64,000 nt of DNA from Glycomyces sambucus. GTDB taxonomy: Bacteria > Actinomycetota > Actinomycetes > Mycobacteriales > Micromonosporaceae. Shown here piece after piece: positions 17,925-27,631 of this stretch; position 1 is the stretch's first letter; each line of letters starts with the position of its first letter. The notes below the pieces were generated by a model. The model had not been told where the DNA came from and ran no database searches. It saw only the letters and a program-made list of their open reading frames with translations. The DNA is taken from NCBI RefSeq assembly GCF_900102815.1, contig NZ_FNGF01000010.1, forward strand, positions 35,609-99,608. Direction: 5' to 3'. The position numbers and the translations under genes were made by a program.

Positions 17925-19510
17925 CGCTGAGCAAGGACCACCGGGAGTTCGCCTACAGCGGGGTGAGCCACCTCGACTACAAACAAGTGGACATGGACCG
18001 GGTGCTCACCGGGCTCCTGCCGCTGCTGCGCTGGGACGGGCAGGCCTCGCGGCGGCGGTCCGACCCGAACTTCACCGTCGACACGTTCGTCGACGCGATG
18101 CTCGCCCACCCCGACCTGTTCGAGGGATTCGACCGCGACACCGCCTACCGGTGGGCCGAGACACACCTTCTCGACCTGGTCAACCGCGGTACCCCCCGTC
18201 AGGCGGTCGCTGGGCCGAGACCGCTGCACGGCTTCACCTACCTGTTCCGTGTGGCCAAGCACTCCCGCGCTTACGGTGCGGACGAGCAGCTTTACTGGAT
18301 GATGCGCGGCGCTCCCGGCGGCCCTCAGACCCTCGAATGGCTCAAGCGGTACCTGTTCGCCGGCATCGAACGCAGCACCGACCTCCTCGTGCCAGCCGGC
18401 GGCGAGGAGATCGACGTCGAGACCCAGGCCCTGATCAACCTCTGGCTGGCCGACGGTGACGAGGTCGCGGACAGGCCGGTCAAAGAGGACGGACGCAGGG
18501 TATACGCGCCGTACGACCCGCACGCCGCCGAGCTTCTGGTCGAGGACCTGGGCGGCCTGCTCTACCACAAGGACCGCATGCCGAGGTCGGTTATGATCGA
18601 CCATCTGAAGATCCTGTTCGCGTTCCACCTCTCCCGCTACCACCTGCTGTTGCTCAAGTCGGTGCCGGCCAAGCTGTCCGGTGCAGATTCGGCGCCCGGC
18701 GGCTTCTTCCTGGACGTCGAGAGCGCCCCGGGCGATACGGCGCGGCTGGCCGAGCGCAGCGCCAGGACCTGGTACGACCGGATCCCCGACTTCGTCCGCG
18801 GTGTCTTCGAACTGCGGAAGCTCGAGGAGTTCACCCAGATCCCGGCCGGAGCGAATCGGGTCCGCAGCAAGCCTGGGCACGGCTTGTCCGCGAACGAGCT
18901 GCTCGTCCTCCGCGCCAAGACTCACAAGACCGCTTTGGAGGCGTTCGGCCATTCGAGACTGATCAGCCTTCAGGAGGATCTCAAGGACGCCGAACCCGAT
19001 CCGGAGCTGACCGATCTCTTCGACCTCGGCCTCGACCCGTTCACCACGTATGTAGAGGCGATCAGCGCACTCCGGGTCTCATTCCACCGCAAGTACATTG
19101 TGCAGGCTCTTGACAGCCTCATGCTGAAGCGGCGGCCGGGTGCGATGATCGCGCAGCCGCACCGAGGTGTGCGACGCTTCGTCCTCGACAGCGGCCTGCT
19201 CGAAGTCCTCCTCCAAGTGACCCTGCTTCGGGAGACTCCAGGCGGCAGGGGGCGCAGCACCCAGCCCATGCGCATCGACGATTTCCTTGACGTCCTCAAG
19301 GAACGCTATGGGCTCCACATCGACACCCTCCCGCCCGGCGACGGTTTCGACCGGGCCGGCGTGGACGACCAGGCGGCCCTGCGGGCCAACCGCGAAGCGC
19401 TCGTCGACCGCCTCCGCCAGATTGGGTACTACCGCGACCTGTCGGATGCTTACCTAACACAGACCATCACCCCTCGTTACAGCGTCGACACCGAAGGATC
19501 CCAGGTATGA
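17921..19510 (+). CDS. mad7: Uncharacterised defence protein, MAD7-like
   Basis: The 529-residue soluble, mostly helical protein has no catalytic signature I can recognise. Its place between the kinase fusion and the HerA-like ATPase, with 4-bp overlaps on both sides, matches MAD7 of MADS. Segments such as LFAFHLSRYHLLLLKSV (near residue 230) and ISALRVSFHRKYIVQALDS (near 380) suggest tightly packed helices. It may be a scaffold or a partner of the HerA-like protein, as DptG is for DptH in phosphorothioate systems. That role is inference from position only. Confidence 0.75.
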   Translation: MTLSKDHREFAYSGVSHLDYKQVDMDRVLTGLLPLLRWDGQASRRRSDPNFTVDTFVDAMLAHPDLFEGFDRDTAYRWAETHLLDLVNRGTPRQAVAGPRPLHGFTYLFRVAKHSRAYGADEQLYWMMRGAPGGPQTLEWLKRYLFAGIERSTDLLVPAGGEEIDVETQALINLWLADGDEVADRPVKEDGRRVYAPYDPHAAELLVEDLGGLLYHKDRMPRSVMIDHLKILFAFHLSRYHLLLLKSVPAKLSGADSAPGGFFLDVESAPGDTARLAERSARTWYDRIPDFVRGVFELRKLEEFTQIPAGANRVRSKPGHGLSANELLVLRAKTHKTALEAFGHSRLISLQEDLKDAEPDPELTDLFDLGLDPFTTYVEAISALRVSFHRKYIVQALDSLMLKRRPGAMIAQPHRGVRRFVLDSGLLEVLLQVTLLRETPGGRGRSTQPMRIDDFLDVLKERYGLHIDTLPPGDGFDRAGVDDQAALRANREALVDRLRQIGYYRDLSDAYLTQTITPRYSVDTEGSQV

Positions 19511-22500
19511 CCAGAGGGCTCGCCGAAGTCACTGAAGCCGACGTCGACGCCGAACTGGGAACCGTCCTGCACGGCCGACTCGCCACGCTGCTGGCCCGAC
19601 GCGGCGTCGGGCACTGCATGAAGGTGACCGACCTGCACACCTCCCTGGCGGTGAGTCTGTGCGGGAGCCTGCGCAGCGCCGCTCCGGAAGCCCAGATCTG
19701 GGTGCTCGGGGCGGCTCCCGAGATACCGGCCGAAGTCGCCGCCTCCAGCACCAAACTCGTGGAGCTCCGCAACCCGGGCCCCGACGGTCGACTCAGGCCG
19801 CCGCTGCTCGCCTTCATTCCCCCTGGCGCCCGCGCCAGCGCCGAAGACTCGTTCGGGTCGGCCACCTTCGAAGAGGTGTCGCCGACAGGCGCCCACGCAG
19901 AACTCGCCAAGCGGCTGCGAGGATCGCTCCCGCAACCGCTCCGCGAGCACGTCGACGAATTGTTCCGCACACTCGACACCGAAGCGGCTCCACGGGAGCT
20001 GGAGCTGCCGGGGGAACTTGAGCGGGTCCGCTACCTGCTCGCTCTGAAACGCAACGAGTTTGACCCCGAAGCCGCAGGAGCGGCGGTGTTCGAGCTCGGC
20101 CTCATCCCCGACTTCGAGCTGTTCGCCGAACCCGAGCACCTTGCCACGAAGGCTGCCCGCAACATCCAGCAGATGGTCCAGCTCTACAGCGGCGAGAAGC
20201 CGCCCCGCCAGCGGGTCACGGCTCTGCGGCTGACCGACGGCGCTTTCCGCAGGCGACTGGCTGGATTTCTCGTCAACCATGGGCACGAACGCCCCGCCTC
20301 CTGGGCCCGGCGCATCGCGACTGACCAAACCAACTGGGACCTTTCGCTCCACCGCTGGCCGCTGCCGCGGGACGGCGGCGGCACCACGGTGCGGATCGAC
20401 GTGGAGGACCCGGAGCTGCCGGTCGCAGGGGTACGCGGTGATCACAGCAGACACAAGATCTTGGGGGCCATCGCCGGGCAGCCCTACCTCAACGTCTCCG
20501 CGGCGGCGAAGCTGGCGGTGCGGTTTGAGATCGACCCCCACCCACGGGATATCCCAGGGCTTGCCAGGTTCAGCGTCGAGCTCGTCGCCGAGGATGGCGA
20601 TGGCGCCGTCGTCCGCAAGATCGCGAAGGTTGAGGCGAGCCGGAGCAAGACGCGCACCTCCACGTTCACCAATCTCAAGAAGGCGAAGCTGGAGCCAGGC
20701 TGGTATTTCGTTCGAGTGCGGCCGCTCTCCCGCGACGGGGTCCCGCTTCCGTTCGAGAAGCCGGCCGTCGAAGGGGCGTTGGCGCTCAACGAGAGCGGCC
20801 GGTTCTATATCGTCGACGACTCGACTCTGGACGAGGAGCCCGAGCGGCCCGAGGTCCGTAAGGCGAACGGTGTCGTCGAAGAGTTGACCCGACTTCGCTT
20901 CGAGTCCGCGGCCGAGGGACGCGACTGGCGGCGCTTGTCGTGTGCCGACGCGCACTGGACAGGAGCCGGGACCGTCGAGGCCTCGTTCGGGCCCGGAGGA
21001 CGGGCCCGTATCAGCGTGTCGCCCTCGCTTGCGCAGGCCGAACTCGCCGCGACCGGTGAGCCGGGACGGTTGGGGCAGTGGCGGCTCTTCCTGAACGAGA
21101 ACGCGAAACCCGAACTGCGAGAGCCGATCAGAGAAGTCCCGATCGGTTCTGATGAAGCTTCCCTGCGGTACCTTGAAGCTCGCGCCGCTGTAGCCGCCGC
21201 TATCAGAGGCGAAACCGGCATGATCGCCGCGGGACGCGATATCGGCGAGTTGCGGGACGAGGTGGTCGAGTACGCCGAGGCGTACACGGCGTTGCTGGCG
21301 GACCGGCTCCGTCGCGCGGAGCGCTCCGAACTGGGCGGTCCCGACCGGTTGGCGCTCGGCGACCTCCTGCGCATCGATACGGTCGCCGTGGTCCGATCAG
21401 ACGGCTCCAGTAACGAGTCCGAATCGGCGGTCGAGATGATTCTCGCCTCCCCGATTCACCCGCTCCGCCTGCTGTGGACGATCGCTTGGGAGGCACTGGG
21501 TCGGGCTTGGCTGGAGGGCGCCGAATCGGCAGAGGATGCCGAATCCGCGCTGGTCGACTTCGGCGCGTTGCGGGCCTTGACGCCGGTCGGATTCCCGCTG
21601 GCCGTCCCAGGACCCGACGGCAGGCTCTACATAGCCTCCGGCGTCCTCGACTCCGATTGGCAAGCCATGACTTGCTCGGAGACTGCCGACGCGGGAGCGG
21701 TGATCGACGAATCCCGAGGGCTTCTCGGTCTGTCGGGCCATGGGAATCCCGGCGGCGGCCTCGACCCCCGGGCCCTGGCCGACCGCTTCGAACGCTACGT
21801 CCGCATGCACCCGTACGTTCGCACGCTGGTCATCGCCGCGGTGAACCCGGGGAGGGCCGAAGCGCTCACGTCGGCCCTGGTCGAGTTGGACCGTCGGCAG
21901 GCGGATGCCGATCTGCGATACGAGGTGCGGCTCTACACCGCCGATCCCGAGGAGGTCGAGGCTGGTGAATCGCTGTCGAACCTGCTCCGGGGCGAACGGG
22001 GGGTGGCAGGAGACGCCGAGACGTTCAGCACGCCGACCGGGGACGGCACTCCGAAACTCGCCGTCTCCATCGACCCTCTGGAGAAGTTCAGCGCCGTAGC
22101 CGAACACGGCACCGCACACCTTTGCCTGCTGTTCGACGTGTTCTCCGGGGAGCGGTTCACGATCGTCCCCGGCGTCGATCCTGCTCCCGCCCCGGTCTAC
22201 GGCCTGGTACAGGACATGAAGATCGACTTCGGTGAGGATCGCGCGACCGCCACGGCGACCTGGACCAAACGCCCCCGCCACGGACAGGCGCCGATCGTCC
22301 CGGGCGCACCGGAGGTCTCCGACCTGCTTTCGAACCTGCCCGCGATGCTGGCGAACGCGGCGTCCGCGGTCGCCACCGGCCAGTCCGGTCTGAACCGGGT
22401 TCCCCAGATCAGCCTCACACTGGGACCCGCCGACGGTGCTCTACTGCACCAGGCTCACCGCTGCGCGGACTGGGTCATCACCGTGGACCGGACCTTGGGC

Positions 22501-24873
22501 GCCGAGTATTTCGACGCCCCGAGCGGTTCCGGCCGAACCGAATATGTCATCGACGCTGTCGAAGACCCCCGCGGGCTCTCCCCTCGGATCACGGTCAGTT
22601 CCGGTTCAGTGGACGAGTTGCGGGCCATGCTGGAGCCAACCGCCGACCAGCACGGACTGCGGATCGACCGGCGGCATGCTGCTACTTTCTTCGACCAGCT
22701 CAGGCTGCTGTCAGGCAGACTGGCGTTCAAGACCGCCTCGATCTCGGCTGCCCAGCGCACCGAGGCGATCGGTCTGGCGATGGCGAGAATGTACCTCGAA
22801 TACGAACGCGCGCTTCGAGGGCAGATCCTGGTCCCGCTGGACGCGCACCTGGAGCTCTTCCGCGGCACGGGACGAAAGATCGACCGTGTCGGCGAATCCA
22901 CCCGCCTTCACCGGACCGACCTTGCGCTCTTCGAGCTCAACGCCCAGGACCGCCTCATCACTTGCCGGCTCGTCGAGGTCAAGTGCACCGGCTCGACCGA
23001 CAGGGCTGGTGCTGCGGCCTTGCGTGACGAGATGCGCCGCCAGATCGACAACAGCGAACACGCGCTGACGGTGAGATATGACCCGAGCATTCCTCGCGAG
23101 GATCGAGCGGTGCGCAACGCCGAGCTTGCGTCGACGCTGCGGTTCTACCTCCGCAGGGCGCATCGGCACGGGAGCGTGTCCGACGAGGCCGCACTGGAAG
23201 CCGAATGGATGCTTGACCGGCTCGACTGGATCGACTTCCGCCTGAAGTTCACCCGGACCGGGCTGATCTTCGACCTCGACGGGACGGATTCCGAGCGCGT
23301 CGTCGAGGACGGGATCGACTTCCACCGGGTCGGTCGCGGGCTCATCGATGAACTGCTCGGCGCGTTGGAGACCGATCCCCGCCTGCGAACAGGAGCCCTC
23401 TCTGACAGTTCCGCGCCGAGCTTGGCCGACATCGAGTCCACGACACTGCCGCGATTGGGCGAAGCCTCGTTCAAGAGCGCTGACCGCCACCACCTGATCC
23501 CCGAACTGATCGCTCCGACCGACCTGGAAGAGGATCTCGATTACACGGCTTCAGAACGCACCGGCGAAACGACCACGGCACCGCTCGATCCGAATCCGCA
23601 GGCCGATCGGCAGCCGCAGCACGACGTGAAGGATCCGCTTTTCGACCCGAAGGCCAAACCTGACGGCGAGGCCTACGTACCCGACATCTTCCTTGGAAGC
23701 ACGCGTCCCTCGCCGCAGTACGGGGTCATCGGTGAAGTCGACGGTCGCAAGGTGGCACTGGACCTGAACGAGACGCATACGATCAGCCTCTTCGGTGTAC
23801 AGGGGTCGGGCAAGAGCTACACGCTCGGCACGGTGATCGAGGCCGCCACAATACCGGCCCCGGGTGTAGGCAGCCTGCCTAGCCCGTTGGCGACCATCGT
23901 CTTCCATTACAGTCAGACCGGCGACTACGCGCCCGAGTTCACGGCCATGATTGAACCCAACGGGGACGCCGCGCAGATCGAGTGGCTCCGCGAGCGCTAC
24001 GGTGCTCAGCCGACCTCGCTGGCCGATGTCGTGCTTCTGGTCCCTGAAGACCAACTCGGAAAGCGATCCATGGAGTTCAGCGGCATCGAAGTCCGTCCGC
24101 TGAAATTCGCCGCAGGTGAGTTGCGTGCCTCCCACTGGAAATTCCTGATGGGCGCGGTCGGCAACCAGTCGACGTATATCCGGGAGTTCGGCCGGATCCT
24201 CAAAGCGAACCGGCGCGCCATGACGCTCGACGCCATCCGCTCCGGCGTCGACGCTTCGTCAATGCGGGATCATTACAAGGATCTGGCGCGGCAGCGGCTT
24301 GAAATGGCGGCCGACTTCATCGACGACACCACGCATATCGGTGACCTAGTCGCACCCGGGAGAATGATCATTGTCGACCTGCGTGATGAAATGATCGAGA
24401 CCGATGATGCGCTTGGGCTCTTCGTGGTCCTCATGGAGCTTTTCGCTGAAACGTCCGGCCCAGACGGGGATCACTTCAACAAGCTTGTCGTGTTCGATGA
24501 GGCGCACAAGTATCTTGACAGCCCTGATCTCATTCAAGGACTGGTCGGAAGCGTCCGCGAGATGCGCCATAAAGGCATGAGCGTCCTCGTGGCCAGCCAA
24601 GACCCGCCCTCGGTCCCAGTCGCCTTGATAGAGCTCTCGGACCACGTGATCCTTCACCGATTCAACTCCCCGGCATGGCTCAAGCACCTCCAGAAGGCCC
24701 ACACATCGCTTACCGGGCTGACCGCGGCGGAATTGGCTAGCCTGCAGTCCGGAGACGCTTACGTTTGGGCGGGTAGAGCCACCGCGCCGGAGTTCACCAA
24801 GGCAGCTGTCAGGATTTCGCTTCGACCGCGCTTGACCCGCCATGGCGGTACGACCCGCACTGCCCTGTCATGA
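19507..24873 (+). CDS. mad8: Giant HerA/DptH-like ATPase with PD-(D/E)xK-like motif, MAD8-like
   Basis: The protein has 1788 residues. The C-terminal quarter is a HerA/FtsK-class DNA translocase: Walker A FGVQGSGKSYTLG near residue 1430, Walker B LVVFDEAHKYL near 1660, and VLVASQDPPSVP as the sensor strand near 1695. Before it, around residues 1137-1157, RTDLALFEL followed by CRLVEVKC gives the D-(x)n-ExK spacing of a PD-(D/E)xK nuclease. The first 1100 residues have no recognised domain. The likely role is the DNA-processing effector of the system, translocating on and perhaps cutting foreign DNA. The ATG overlaps the mad7 stop by 4 bp. It is the last gene of the operon, and no clear terminator is seen before the convergent gene 27 bp away. 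Confidence 0.85.
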   Translation: MTRGLAEVTEADVDAELGTVLHGRLATLLARRGVGHCMKVTDLHTSLAVSLCGSLRSAAPEAQIWVLGAAPEIPAEVAASSTKLVELRNPGPDGRLRPPLLAFIPPGARASAEDSFGSATFEEVSPTGAHAELAKRLRGSLPQPLREHVDELFRTLDTEAAPRELELPGELERVRYLLALKRNEFDPEAAGAAVFELGLIPDFELFAEPEHLATKAARNIQQMVQLYSGEKPPRQRVTALRLTDGAFRRRLAGFLVNHGHERPASWARRIATDQTNWDLSLHRWPLPRDGGGTTVRIDVEDPELPVAGVRGDHSRHKILGAIAGQPYLNVSAAAKLAVRFEIDPHPRDIPGLARFSVELVAEDGDGAVVRKIAKVEASRSKTRTSTFTNLKKAKLEPGWYFVRVRPLSRDGVPLPFEKPAVEGALALNESGRFYIVDDSTLDEEPERPEVRKANGVVEELTRLRFESAAEGRDWRRLSCADAHWTGAGTVEASFGPGGRARISVSPSLAQAELAATGEPGRLGQWRLFLNENAKPELREPIREVPIGSDEASLRYLEARAAVAAAIRGETGMIAAGRDIGELRDEVVEYAEAYTALLADRLRRAERSELGGPDRLALGDLLRIDTVAVVRSDGSSNESESAVEMILASPIHPLRLLWTIAWEALGRAWLEGAESAEDAESALVDFGALRALTPVGFPLAVPGPDGRLYIASGVLDSDWQAMTCSETADAGAVIDESRGLLGLSGHGNPGGGLDPRALADRFERYVRMHPYVRTLVIAAVNPGRAEALTSALVELDRRQADADLRYEVRLYTADPEEVEAGESLSNLLRGERGVAGDAETFSTPTGDGTPKLAVSIDPLEKFSAVAEHGTAHLCLLFDVFSGERFTIVPGVDPAPAPVYGLVQDMKIDFGEDRATATATWTKRPRHGQAPIVPGAPEVSDLLSNLPAMLANAASAVATGQSGLNRVPQISLTLGPADGALLHQAHRCADWVITVDRTLGAEYFDAPSGSGRTEYVIDAVEDPRGLSPRITVSSGSVDELRAMLEPTADQHGLRIDRRHAATFFDQLRLLSGRLAFKTASISAAQRTEAIGLAMARMYLEYERALRGQILVPLDAHLELFRGTGRKIDRVGESTRLHRTDLALFELNAQDRLITCRLVEVKCTGSTDRAGAAALRDEMRRQIDNSEHALTVRYDPSIPREDRAVRNAELASTLRFYLRRAHRHGSVSDEAALEAEWMLDRLDWIDFRLKFTRTGLIFDLDGTDSERVVEDGIDFHRVGRGLIDELLGALETDPRLRTGALSDSSAPSLADIESTTLPRLGEASFKSADRHHLIPELIAPTDLEEDLDYTASERTGETTTAPLDPNPQADRQPQHDVKDPLFDPKAKPDGEAYVPDIFLGSTRPSPQYGVIGEVDGRKVALDLNETHTISLFGVQGSGKSYTLGTVIEAATIPAPGVGSLPSPLATIVFHYSQTGDYAPEFTAMIEPNGDAAQIEWLRERYGAQPTSLADVVLLVPEDQLGKRSMEFSGIEVRPLKFAAGELRASHWKFLMGAVGNQSTYIREFGRILKANRRAMTLDAIRSGVDASSMRDHYKDLARQRLEMAADFIDDTTHIGDLVAPGRMIIVDLRDEMIETDDALGLFVVLMELFAETSGPDGDHFNKLVVFDEAHKYLDSPDLIQGLVGSVREMRHKGMSVLVASQDPPSVPVALIELSDHVILHRFNSPAWLKHLQKAHTSLTGLTAAELASLQSGDAYVWAGRATAPEFTKAAVRISLRPRLTRHGGTTRTALS

Positions 24874-24900
24874 GGAGACGACTCCTTCGGCGCTCGTCGG

Positions 24901-25605
24901 TCACGGGCCCCAGGCGGTGAATGCCTCTAGCGTAGGGATCTGTCGGAATTCCTCCTGCCAGTCCTCGCCATTGGCGGGAGGGTGAAGGCGCCAGTCTTCT
25001 TGGGCCTCATCCCATTCCACTTCGAGGATGTACGCAGCATCAAGTTCTCCTTGAGTGATTGCGATCTCGACCAAGGCTCCGGCGTCACTGTAGAAGTGGA
25101 CAATGTATCCGGATACGACAGGAACATCCTGAGGCTCTTGGTAGGGATCGTTCAGTGAGTTTTCAACGGCGGTTCGGAACGAATCTCTTGAAGGCCCCTC
25201 GGTCATCTGTTCGTCGATCGTCGCCAGACGCGTCTCGGGCGAAAACGGCGGTCCAGATCGGGCGCAGATATGGAACGCGGCGAGGATGGCGCCGCCCGGG
25301 GAGTGTGCGAACCCTGCGGCCGGCTGGCCTGCGGACCATTCAGCGGGGCCGGCGGCCTCGGAGTAGGGGTAGGCTCTTCCGCTGTCGTAAGTCCATTGCA
25401 CGTCTGAAAGGTCCGGTACCGTCGGCGCCGTGGGCGATGCATCGGCGTGCTCGGTCTCGTCGGCCTGGAATGCCGTCGGGTCGTTCGAAGATGCTTCATC
25501 ATCGCTGGGGTCTGTGGTGGCGAGCCACCAAGAAAAGGCAACTACGACGGCCAGGGCCAGCGTTGCAACAACGATCAGGCGTGAGGGGATACGCATGGTA
25601 GACAT
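24901..25605 (-). CDS. Membrane-anchored secreted protein, accessory
   Basis: The 234-residue protein has one N-terminal hydrophobic anchor (about residues 9-28, LIVVATLALAVVVAFSWWL), an acidic low-complexity linker, and an extracytoplasmic domain. The domain contains GFAHSPGGAILAAFHI near 95-110, a motif found in membrane proteins carried by actinobacterial integrative and conjugative elements. The remainder (VVSGYIVHFYSDAGALVEIAI, EWDEAQEDWRLHPP) fits a small beta-rich fold. It is convergent with the defence operon, with only 27 bp between the stops. Its function is unknown; a role in element biology is inferred from context. Confidence 0.65.
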   Translation of the reverse strand: MSTMRIPSRLIVVATLALAVVVAFSWWLATTDPSDDEASSNDPTAFQADETEHADASPTAPTVPDLSDVQWTYDSGRAYPYSEAAGPAEWSAGQPAAGFAHSPGGAILAAFHICARSGPPFSPETRLATIDEQMTEGPSRDSFRTAVENSLNDPYQEPQDVPVVSGYIVHFYSDAGALVEIAITQGELDAAYILEVEWDEAQEDWRLHPPANGEDWQEEFRQIPTLEAFTAWGP

Positions 25606-25767
25606 GCGACATATTCTGCACTAGGGATGCAATGCAGGGATCACCCGACTTGGGCCGAGCTCTTCGAGTCGATGTGGGCTCCGAACCCTTCGGCAGCGTC
25701 GATGGGTGCAGTCGCGAAGCGATTTGGAGCAACCAGAGTCAGCCTTGGCTATGTCTGCGACTGTAGG

Positions 25768-25797
25768 GCGGGACACGCCCCACCTGGGGTGTCCCGC
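25768..25797. terminator. Hairpin between two leftward accessory genes
   Basis: GCGGGACACGCCCCA pairs with TGGGGTGTCCCGC across a 2-nt loop, with a small bulge. It lies directly downstream of the 25809-26393 gene and probably ends its transcript. Confidence 0.65.
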
Positions 25798-25808
25798 TGG
25801 AGGAAAGT

Positions 25809-26393
25809 TCAGAGCTTGCCTGTTGTCGTGGCGCGGGTCAGGATGGATTCGGATTCTTGGCGCCAGCGGCGTTTGCGGCCGTTGGGGGTGCTCTTCCAGC
25901 CGGGGCGGGCTGCCATGCCGCAGATTCGGCCGTCTTCGTGGAGGAGGTCGGCGACCGGAGTCAGGCCCCCGGTTACGTTGACGACGCTGAGCACCGCGTG
26001 TTCTGAAGCCGTGGTGGGTTCGACGGCGAACCGGAAGCCGTCGATGTTGAAGGTGCCGAGGACGGTCTCGGGGAGCTCGGTCTTGAGAGGTATGGGCTGA
26101 CCAGCGTGCCAGGCGGCGATGAGAGCGGCGACGTGTTTGCGTTGCTCGGTCTTCCAGACGTCGGTCTGCTCGTTCCAAGGCTCTTCCCACCGAACTTCAC
26201 GCACGACTCCGCCAGCGTGGAGAGCGTAGCCGATTCGTACGGGCTTGCCGTGCCAGTTCAGCCAGACGGATGCGTACCCCGTCGTTTTGCGGGCCTTGAG
26301 CGTGAGTCGGTTCCCGGATGGAGTCTCCCATTCGCCGAGAATCTCGAAGACGGCCTTGGGATCATGGCCGTTGCTGGGTGTTGTCGCGTTCAT
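25809..26393 (-). CDS. Hypothetical accessory protein
   Basis: The 194-residue soluble protein has a Trp-rich N-terminal half (VFEILGEWETPSGNRLTLKA, ASVWLNWHGKPVRIG) and a basic tail. It resembles no family I can name. It lies among integrative-element cargo, on the same strand as the membrane-anchored protein downstream but separated from it by a hairpin terminator. Confidence 0.55.
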   Translation of the reverse strand: MNATTPSNGHDPKAVFEILGEWETPSGNRLTLKARKTTGYASVWLNWHGKPVRIGYALHAGGVVREVRWEEPWNEQTDVWKTEQRKHVAALIAAWHAGQPIPLKTELPETVLGTFNIDGFRFAVEPTTASEHAVLSVVNVTGGLTPVADLLHEDGRICGMAARPGWKSTPNGRKRRWRQESESILTRATTTGKL

Positions 26394-26525
26394 TTACCGG
26401 TTCTCCCCCTCGGCGGTCGGTCTGTCGATCTGATGGGGCGTTGACTTGTCTCACCAGGTCGATGACACTTGACGCTACGTAGACCAGGGGTTTTGAAACA
26501 CTGACTGGCGGTACGGGTTTGAGAG

Positions 26526-27615
26526 GTGCGGTGGGCGTTGAGACGTGAGACGCGGCCTTATGGGGGCGTCAGTGGATTCCTCCTGAAGGCGGCCCGCTGT
26601 TCGATCCCGGTTAGCCAAGAGAGCTTCTCGGAGACTGTGGGTGTTGACCCGACGACGGTCCAGAGTTGGGAATCCGGGCGTAGGCCCTTGGCTTCGGTCG
26701 CAGTAGCGCAGCTTCGGCAGATCAGTCAGCAGTTGCTGAAGCTCGGGGCAGATTCGGAACTGGCTGCGCTGCTTCCTGTGGCGGTCGAAGCGGATCTTGT
26801 CCTCACGGCTGTGGTCAGTCCTTGGGAGTCAGTCGACGTGGATCGCCATCCGCTTGCCGGCTGCGTCATGGATCTGCGCCTGACGGAGCTGCTTACTTGG
26901 GCGTTCTCTGGGTGGCCCCGACCTTCACCCGAAGGTTGCCGAGCCGTCGGCGGCGAGGTCCAACCCCGGCTGGTCCGGAGCTTGGTCGTGATGACCGGCG
27001 ACAGATGGAGACGAACCTTCTCGAGCTCACGGAGTACCGCTCACGAGGGATCGAAGGGAATGTTCTTCTACGGCGGCAGGCATGCTTCCTTGCCGGACTT
27101 GCAGGTCTCGACGTATCGGTCTGTCTTCTCGAGCGTCTCGGTACCTCGTAGGAGGGGAACCGTGGTCGCCATCTTGGGCTGATGCGAGGTCGTTCGTGGT
27201 GTCGCGAGCCTACCGAGGTGATCCGCAGCCGCTTCGCGACTTCATCGCACGCGCCCATCCCAGCGAGGACTGCGAGATAGCGGCCCTGAACTACACGGCC
27301 TACTGGGTTGGCGATTTGCGGGATCGCGAAGGTGACGACGCCTTCATGGTGCGCAGCGACCGGCGATGGCACGGCACCCGCATGTACGTGCATCTCGTGG
27401 AACGCCTTCACGCTGACCACCCGTTGGTCGACCTCAATATTCACAATCTCTGGTTGCTCTTGCGCTCGCAGCGGGGGCTGTTGGTCGACGACCCGGATAC
27501 GACGCGGATGCTCGCGGAGCATCTCGAGCCGCTCGCTGACAGCGGTCGAGTTTCTGATCTGTCGCGAGAAGAACTAGGCTCGATAGGCGAGGCTCTCGCC
27601 GGCCTCAGGAGTTGA
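26526..27615 (+). pseudogene. XRE/HTH regulator broken by two frameshifts
   Basis: Three overlapping frames make up one protein of about 360 residues. The first (from GTG 26526) gives RRETRPYGGVSGFLLKAARC and an HTH with VGVDPTTVQSWESGRRPLA, a pattern typical of actinobacterial accessory XRE regulators. After a shift near 26910 the reading continues in a second frame (TNLLELTEYRSRGIEGNVLL). After another near 27145 it continues in a third (SFVVSRAYRGDPQPLRDFIA through to the stop at 27615). Each fragment joins the next without loss of sequence, so these are small indels, recent decay or sequencing errors. The HD hydrolase gene follows 16 bp later. Confidence 0.75.
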
Positions 27616-27631
27616 GCTGGAGAGGCAAGCC

